Positions 47,001 through 56,000 of a stretch of DNA of 64,000 nucleotides are shown piece after piece. Source of the DNA: Harmothoe impar (lineage: Eukaryota; Annelida; Polychaeta; Phyllodocida; Polynoidae); assembly GCA_947462335.1 (NCBI GenBank), contig OX381708.1, forward strand, positions 43,341,377 through 43,405,376. The letters run 5' to 3'. Every line of letters begins with the position of its first letter. Position 1 is the first letter of the stretch. Below the pieces are notes generated by a model, which was not told the origin of the DNA, searched no databases, and saw nothing but the letters and a program-made list of their open reading frames with translations. The translations under genes and the position numbers were made by a program.

Positions 47001-50000
47001 GTTCTATATGTACACAATCCAGTAGTGCACACTAGCAGGGATGATACATTAAGTGATGCATGTGCCTTTATTGCCTAAAATAAATCTCTAGATGTTATTA
47101 GAAAGTGTACCAAGCACAAACTAAGAATTTAGTCATTGAAGTGCAAACGAAGGTAATATGACATGGCATACCTTCATGTGGTTTACATCATCGTTTCTAA
47201 GCCAAAGGGGTAATGCACATAATACACATGGTTAGCATCAACAGTCAAGGGATCTCTAGGTCCAACCAGTAAATTAGAGTCACCACCTACCCACTGAGCC
47301 TGCACACACGTAGATCCTGACAAGGGTGGATGGCTCCGGGGTGACAGTCTCAAAATCACCTTTCAGAACTTTCATAATGTCAGCGTTACGCTTGGCGTCC
47401 ACAGTTGCCGTTTTCTTTTTCTTTTCTGTAAGAAAGTGTTATCCCATTAGTAATAATACACAATACAGGGCAAATTTTGAGGAGTCCATTGTTTATCTGT
47501 ATGGATATGTTGACGATGACGGGGCTTCAGGGGCTTGTAATTGATGATTAGTGGGATGGAACTGTGCAGGAAGACTATTTAAAGGAGTGTTGAATTGAGC
47601 ATGAAATTAACGTGGCGCCTAAAGACCAGGACTGTTCTTTTTTTTAATAGTAAGGGTGTGAAATTTAAAGTCGAGGATATCGTTATTGAAGTATACTAGT
47701 ATTATTTTATTATACGCCTTAACTGATTTGTATAAATAGTACTGGTAGTAGGTACTTAAAGATGTCTAAGAGATCATTAGGTAAATAAAATGGAAAATAG
47801 TTAATACTACGGATTAGACTTAGGTATTATATGTACAACTCTGCTAGATGTTTATGTTAGATGCAAAATAATAAGTATGGACACAAGAACCTTCAGGCTG
47901 TTGATTCAGTACATTTGATTGTATACATACGTACGTATCTCATATTACTAACAAATAAGTGCATCATGTGATATAAGTTGTCACCATTCACGTGTCAAAA
48001 ATATTATCACCAGGGTACTCTCCCAGGTCACCATCACCGTGAACAGTGTTTAGTATAGTGAACACTTTATACCCCAATTGGGTTTCGAGTGCAACCGAGG
48101 AGAGAGTATGTTAGTTTCAGAACAGAGTGTCTATTAACAGATATTTATGTACATATACATATTTCACAAGGGGAAGACATTCAGAGGTTGGTATCAATCG
48201 GCAGTTTCATAGTGTCTCTTGCCCCGGGCAAAGCCGTACGCATCAATCATATAAAGCACATTATAAAATGCAATTTTAGTGGAAGCTATCACGTTGCTAC
48301 GGAATTCACTTAAAGATGGGTTAGGAGCTAATTTTGGGTCGATTTAAATTTTTCAGTATAGGTTATTTTTGTTTATAATGTCCATATTAATTTTTGTGTA
48401 GCTTTTCAAATGATTCAGATGTTTATAAACCCATAAGATATAGAGAAGATCATTGCTAGGATAGTTCAGGGGACCCGCATCTATTAGAGAAAGGGGTCCG
48501 CTGATCTGATTTTCTCTAGATTTCATGTACATGTTGTATTTTACAAGTAACAGAATGCTTTAAAAATCTATACCTATATTTATATGGACATTATACGAAT
48601 ACGTTGAAGAAATGGAAATTAAAAATGAAGACCGAATTGGCTCCTAACCCTTCTAAGCATGCTCCTTAAAATTCTGTATTAGTATCTAATCCTTAGTGAG
48701 AAACGGCCCTTTGGGTGAATACATCTGACCTACCTACAGTACCTACAGTAGCGAGGATATTAAATGAAGGTGCTCTTTCACTTTATGTATATAATGGCAT
48801 GTACATTCGCATAATACAGACACATATCACTCACATATATACATAATGAGTATATACAGTCGTGTGCAATAATTGTCTTATGGCCAGCATGTTGTAGACC
48901 CTTACCGGCATCCCCTTCACCGGTACCGCCTTGAAAAGAGAGCGACCAAGTTATATGTATCATGGTGCTGTCCTTAAGGCTAAATGATTACATATATATA
49001 CACATGTATGATACAATTCAATTCAAAGCGTGCATCATCTAGAATTCTTATCAGCTAATGAAATGCAACATCCCCTAATACTAGAAACATTATGATAAGG
49101 AAATAAAGGAAACTTAACACTTATATGTTCAGGCAGAAAATTAAGTAGATATTAGATATGATGTAGATGTTATACATGTATATACATTATAAAAATCAAT
49201 TAAGCGTGTAGGTGAGCGAGGGATGGGAATTAGAAATGACACAAACCATCCATCGACCCCCCTCATGAAATTCACTATATAAAAGCTTACCCCTCTTTTT
49301 GCGCCGGTTGTTGTTTCGCATCATCCTTGGTGACTTAAGACGATGGGCAGTGTTTGTGTCCACCGTGCTAAAGTCTGGGAAATCCTCCACACTCATGACG
49401 TCATCCGCCCGCAGCGCCATCTGGGCTATAAGAGAGGAAGTATTGATTCAAATTTACAGTTTTATGATACAAGTCTGTGAACAAAATGTGGAGACCTCGT
49501 GAGAAGTATTGAAAGGGAATGCTGCCATGAAATATGTTAAATAAGCTGTGTTGAAATGCATTTGATGTCCTTCGGTTTAAAAAAAAACTAAATGATGGGA
49601 CAGATAAGCCTGATTTGAATGGACAGAGACAGCCCTATTCAAATAACCTTCAAACCGTGAACAAGATTTGTTAGAATGATTTAACCTTCTTGATCTTACA
49701 TGGGAATATGAGGCGATCCAAGTCATCGTCTGTTCGCCTTGGGGTCATACTGAAAAGAAGACGATTTGCACATCATAGCATATACATATAGGACATTGGT
49801 TGCATAAATATATCTAAGGGATGGCGAGCACTCGAGTAACGTGATATTTAAGTAAAGCAAAATAGAGCAAATTAGATAAATTCGTATTTGGGTTTTTGCA
49901 CAATGGGCCCCGATGCGATCCGGTGTTAAACCAGTTTAACATTTCTGGATTCTTGGATTCTTACCTAATAGTATGCATTGCTTGTAAATTGTGTATATAA

Positions 50001-53000
50001 TTTTTTCTGACCGTATTGGCAGAACGTATTTTACCTTTATATGATTTATGCAAATTATGGTAAATAAACTTATTAAAAAGTAGAAAATTTCAAGAAAGCA
50101 GTGAACAAAATTCAATCAAATGCTACCGGTATCAAACTAATTGAAGCCACAGTGGATCCCAGCAAACGCAAACGCTGCCAACCACAACTACCAAACAACC
50201 CTGCTAAGAAAAGAAGATTCATTATCAACGCCAAACCACGACCGGTACCTCCACTTACCAAGGAGGAGAAGAAATCTACGCCAATTATCGACGCAACTTT
50301 CACTAAAAATGAACTAAAAGCAATAAAAAGTTCTTCATCAACTTCAAATAATAACGACGTAGTACCATCCACTTCAACCAGCCAAACAGAAGATTTGGAC
50401 ATCAGTATCACCAGTCAGCTACACAAAGATCTGGAAACCTCATTTTCATCTGATAGCAACAGTTCATCTTCAGAAGGTGAACTAAGCAGTGATGAAGATG
50501 CCGAGACAAAATCCGCCACAAAGAGGACTCCATCTCCAACAAAACCACCCAAGCCTCAACAGAAACCAACGACAACGAGCACCAGGGACACTATAGAAAA
50601 CATCAAGAGAAGGTCTGACTACCGGGAACCTTATGTCCCCGCGTATGGCCCCTCTAAGAAGCCTGACAACCACATGAAAATCCATGATAAACGTACAGAC
50701 CGGTACAACATTACCAACAAAGAAGATCAACGCCGCCCTTCTTCTAATCCCCATTTCGATCTACCTCTAGAATATAGAAGATACCACTCACACAACATTG
50801 TTGAGAGGTCCCTGCACAGTCTACCAGATCCTAGACTGTCAAACGCCAACTACACCCGCAACCCCCAGCATGATGTAAGACGTGCGGTATTATTCAACAT
50901 ATATAGAATGCTGCAAGACATAGATCACAGAGTTGCAGATGAATACTTCAACACCCTACAGCGTAACCATTATGGCAAACATAAGTAATTGATTCATGCT
51001 TGCATGACCGTTTTTTTATGATGTACATAATTGTTCAATTTAAACCTATCCAGATGTATTATATTCATATCTGAAAATTAGTCCCCACATTACCGCTGCA
51101 TAATCATTAAAGTACCGGTAAATTGACTATTTATTAATTATAAAACATATGGACAAAATGGACCAATCAGAATCCAGCAAGACATTTACTGCCAAGTCAA
51201 CAATGACATTTGTAACTAAGCAACACTGCAAATTGTAAACAAAGCAGATCCCAAAATAGCACTTAACCTATGGACTTTCAAGAAGAATCTAACAACGCCT
51301 GAAGAAGTTTACTGAATGTAAACGAAACGTCGCATGTTCATTATTATTCACCCGCCCCTTTCTCGATGTAAACATTACCCCTATTAAAATGTCAAATAAC
51401 CCAATTTCAACTTGTCTGGTTTTGTGTGGAATTACAACATAAAAAACTTATTAAAAAAAATGCTAATAGTTATATTAACAATGCCCTCTTCACCTACCTC
51501 TCTACGAGTCCCTGGGCGGTGTTGGGCCGGGAGAGTTCGGCCACGCGCCTGTTGAGCACCGACTTGATGTAGGCGGTGTAGGAGGTGTGGGGCCTGCTCC
51601 TCGTCTTCACCTCCGACATGGCCGTGGAGGGACGTGTGGGCAGACTCAGGTGGAGGCACGAGCTGAAGGCTGCAGAACTGGACGTAGATCTCCGACCCGG
51701 CAAACCCGACCGAGGACCGCGCCGAGAGATCTAATGGGGAGGATGATTAAAGCAGTATAGTGGGGATGAATTAGTTCAATTTAGTAGAACATCTTATTGC
51801 CAATTTGGATTGATGGTGAAATTAGGTGGTAAACCCCTAAGCCCAAGCCCCAAATAGGCGTGTTTCAGATTCAAATCAAGTAGGAGGGGGGCATAGTTTT
51901 TTAGCGGTGTGAATATAAACCAGGAATCAGCATTGTTTGCATTTGGGGTGAAGGTGCATTTTCCATTAGTCAATGTGTATGTCCTATATCGGCCGATATA
52001 CCCACAACAAACTGATGTAAAAACAATCTGTGATAGACCATATAGATCGGGAAATGGAAAATGGGCCTTATTCGAAAACATGAAAGAATGTATTTATAGG
52101 GTATAAAGGTTTAGACACATTGAACCATGGACGCTTCCATATTGGTCATATTATTCAAAATACCCCCGACAGCCATCTTGGATTCTAGGATAGGTCCATG
52201 CATGGGTAATCTCTTATCTGCCCATATCTCCCCCCTCCCCTCCCCCAGCACAAGAGTGGTATGTCTACATTCTCTCTGCTATACCCAATGCCTGTAGATT
52301 TAATCAGGGTAATGTAGCTGTAAATGTGACTGTATAGAATAGACCCGGCCTTTGATAATGCGAGTGGAAAGACGTATTTGCTATCACACGTAGATTCAAC
52401 ATAACTTACGTTGGCCAGCTGTCTCATTGCAGGATTTTCACACGACCACACTGGGGCTGAAGTCAAGAAAACAGCTTTTATTACTAACTGCGGCCTCCGC
52501 TAAGTCTGTAGTTTGTAAAGTATCATTATCAGCATAGTGCAAATGTGACTAGGTATTGTCCCCTATATATTCCCCCAAATCACACGGTTCCACACTACTT
52601 TCTGTCCTCCATTCTATCAATGCATTCACAGTGGGCACTGATAGAAAACACCAAACCTTTCATTAAGCCAACCTTGTAAAACATTATTTACCCATACCAG
52701 CCCGGTCCCCAGTTGAGTGTGGCTGTGTTTATTTTAATAGGACATTTTGGCAGCGGCATGTGCTACTTACCCGTGCTACTGCGCGGTCTCTCTTGTTTGG
52801 GTAGCGGTGGGAGGTACTGAAAGAAGAAGGATCCACACCTTTATATGTGCTGTTGGTGATCACCTGCCCCTGGGCACTGCTGGGGTCCCGCCGGATTAAC
52901 ATCCAGGATCACAACACAAATATTGACTTTTCCCCTGGAGGAAGGAAAGCACAGGTGCCACAAGGCATGGGTGTATGGAAGGGCGTTCCGGTTGGGAACC

Positions 53001-56000
53001 TAAATCTATATGTATTTATATTTAGTTAACGTGTTTGTGATTAAATTTAGAAGTTTAAGGTCGATGTTTCAAGTTGTATTTTCTTTGCAAGCTGAGATGC
53101 CCTTTTTCATAATCACAGGCAGTATAAGAGATATGCTGAACAGTGTATCTCATATTGACACGTGTAAATACTATGAAGTATAGTTCATTTAATTCCAGAG
53201 TGTAGCATAACAGGTCAATCCACATTATAGGACCACTTTTGACGGCAGATATCGTGGTATTCCAATTATGCCATATATGATATTGTGTACACTACCCTTG
53301 TGAAATCATATTTTCACTTCTTGTCATCTATTTGTTTTTTTCTTTAATTTTTCCTTTTTACACATTGCCTCACTTTGAGAGATGTGATATACCATTATGG
53401 AGTCATAATCATTAAAAATTATGTCAAATTTTCTTACATGTAATGATTATCAAAATTAATCATACTTATATTATGTCATGTTTTGTGATAAAGTTCAATG
53501 ATACAAATGTATGTTCCGTCATATTCTGTCGCACAATATCAAACTTATTTCGTAGTAATACAAGAGTCCACGCCTCATCACACAATATCACACTAATGTG
53601 GGTGGTGACCTCACATCGTGTCTGTGTGTGTGGGGGGGGGGGGGGATTAGAGCCCATGGGCTTTATCTGGCATAGAGCGCCCATTAGCGGCATAATCCCC
53701 TTCTCCGCTTTTCCACAGCTTTCGCCCCTTTCCATCATTTGATCTGAATTCCGAATAGCAGTGGCTTCGTACACACAATTCTAATATTAGGTCCAAGCAT
53801 AGAATTAACTGAATTCATTATAAAATTTCAAAAATGTATTCCATAGCTTTACTAATCAACAGTCATATGTAGATCTAAAATGTATTGATAATCCTGGCAA
53901 TAAACCGTTATGAGGTACATAACAAAAACAAATCTGGCCTGTCTCTTCCTGGGGCAGTGGATAGCTATTAGAATACAGATCTCATACAGCTTACCCCTGT
54001 TGTATCATGGCCGTAGAGCATCATGATCTCCCGGTTGACGATACATCGTTTTATATCCTTCTGGAGATCCACCAGATCCGTGTTGATGGTATTGGACGGA
54101 TCCATCTCCAGACACTCACTAGATGGTGCTCTGAAACGGACAAGAAGGTGGTGATAATTAAAGGTCAAATGGGAAACCTGAGGACAAAATTATGTCAAGT
54201 GTGCTTAAAGAAACACTACAATGTGATTTTATACTCTAGTTACGCCTTGGTCCAGTGTATAAATTGTAATAGTATCACACTTATATCATACATGTGTAAA
54301 ACGCAAACATTTTTGGAATAACTACAATTTAAAGAAATTAGAAATTCGAGATTTGGAATAAATAATTACATTGACACCTGTTATGTTTAGACTGTAAGAT
54401 GAAGAAACAACTGCTGCTTGGTGATAGAAAAGGCGGTAGTTTACAGGTATAGGACCTCCGTGCACTGAGGAATTGTATCTTAATACTATTACAGCTGTCT
54501 TAATCAGCCGCCAACCTGTGCCCCCAACCTAAATATACCACATTATAGTGGGTCCAATGCTAATAGCAGTATCTGGAGTTAGCAGCACACTTCCTGTGTG
54601 CCACAGCTACTAGTTATATACCTTTCATTATGGTGCATTAATTCGCATGAGCAGGCTAAGGAGGAAAGTAGATTCCAATATCCGCCTCCTGTACATTATA
54701 GTCATGTTCATGTAGGTATGTAGGTATGTAGTTATCCTATTCTGCTAGCTATCCAGAGGCCCTAACATACAAATCCAGTGGACAGTTTAATATCCCTACC
54801 ATAAAATAAAATACTAGCATGACCTTAAATCTAAGTGTGTCTAAGTATGACTTTCCTATTATGGTGGTTAGCGGGGTTTCTTGCATACAGAGTCAGCATG
54901 GTTTCCTTCATATTGCGTGCAGGGCAAAGTAGCAGATTTGGTAGCACATTTTGTACTATTCCACATACCCTTAAAACCACTGAACCACATTACATGATCC
55001 TTTATATAGTGATCCTAGTGTTAATTTCTGTGTTACTGAACGTGCTTGGTAACTAATGAGAGAGGTGTCATCTTAGTTCAATGTGCATGTATTCATTAGA
55101 ATACGTATTAGTAGGAAACTCAGTGCTATATAAGATGTTGAAGTTTAGTTAAGATGAATACATTGTAATACACATACTATGTCGGTTCTTGAGATTTGAT
55201 ATAGATGATGTGAATTATACCTTTAATATTAATTTGTTGTAAGTATTAAAACCCCGTACATGTGTATTTGTGCTCTTTCCAGATACATGGAGGCTTACAC
55301 GTGTTCCATGATTGTTTATACATTCAATATGGTCCACACATCTGTCATAATCTGGAATCTATATGGCCTGTTCAAAGTCATCAGTCCAATGGCGACGTCT
55401 AAACCCAGATAAAGAGTATATTTACCTGCCCAACTGCGGCATGTTGCTGGGTATACCTATCTCAGAGAGATATCTGCTTAGTTAAGTACTCCTCCAGTGT
55501 AAAATCCAGAGGACGTTATGGTATCCTAGAGGCATATTCCTGCATGTTTAACGTCGGTTAGGAACCCGTGTGAGTTTGTGTACATGTATACAGCATATGC
55601 TTCCTGTCTCCACTGCCTTACATGCTATATAACGGTCAACATAAGTCGGCACTGCACCTATAGACATCTAAATCCCCGACCCACCCACCACCTCCTTCAC
55701 CCAACACGGCTCGTGGCCGCTGCCGAGCCGCGCGGATTACCACTACCGTAAAACAGCGCCTATATGGCGGATTACGACACCATAAACCCTCAGATAGTTA
55801 CTTTAACAAGCTCATACATGTAACAATATATCACAACGTTTGGGCGATTGGTGTACCTTCATCATGTGATATCTGACTTCATAGATGTGTTACTGATGTA
55901 AATGGAACGGATGCATTCATTCGAGGTTATAAAGCAGAGAGGGACTTGGTAACATTGACTATTAAACACAAATGTCAATATTAATCATTAACACTTAAGA

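Larger units (their letters stand above)
50080..51443 (+). mobile_element. retroelement-like insertion with ribozyme-like 3' region
   Basis: A 1,364-base insertion lies in an NWD intron, antisense to the gene. It is flanked by a perfect 14-bp direct repeat AAACTTATTAAAAA at 50066-50079 and 51444-51457, which looks like a target-site duplication. It has no terminal inverted repeats. The open frame runs in from the first base of the insertion, as expected if the copy is 5'-truncated. A hammerhead-like motif lies at 51291-51338 near the 3' end. Variable-length target duplications, 5' truncation and hammerheads are features of Penelope-like elements; no RT or GIY-YIG domain is present, so the class is inference. 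Confidence 0.65.

Noticed and set aside
49291..49425. Alternative acceptor CCCAG just before ATGGCGCTG in the NWD gene
   Set aside because: Using it shifts the frame and meets a stop within a few codons; the upstream acceptor at 49426 preserves the frame.
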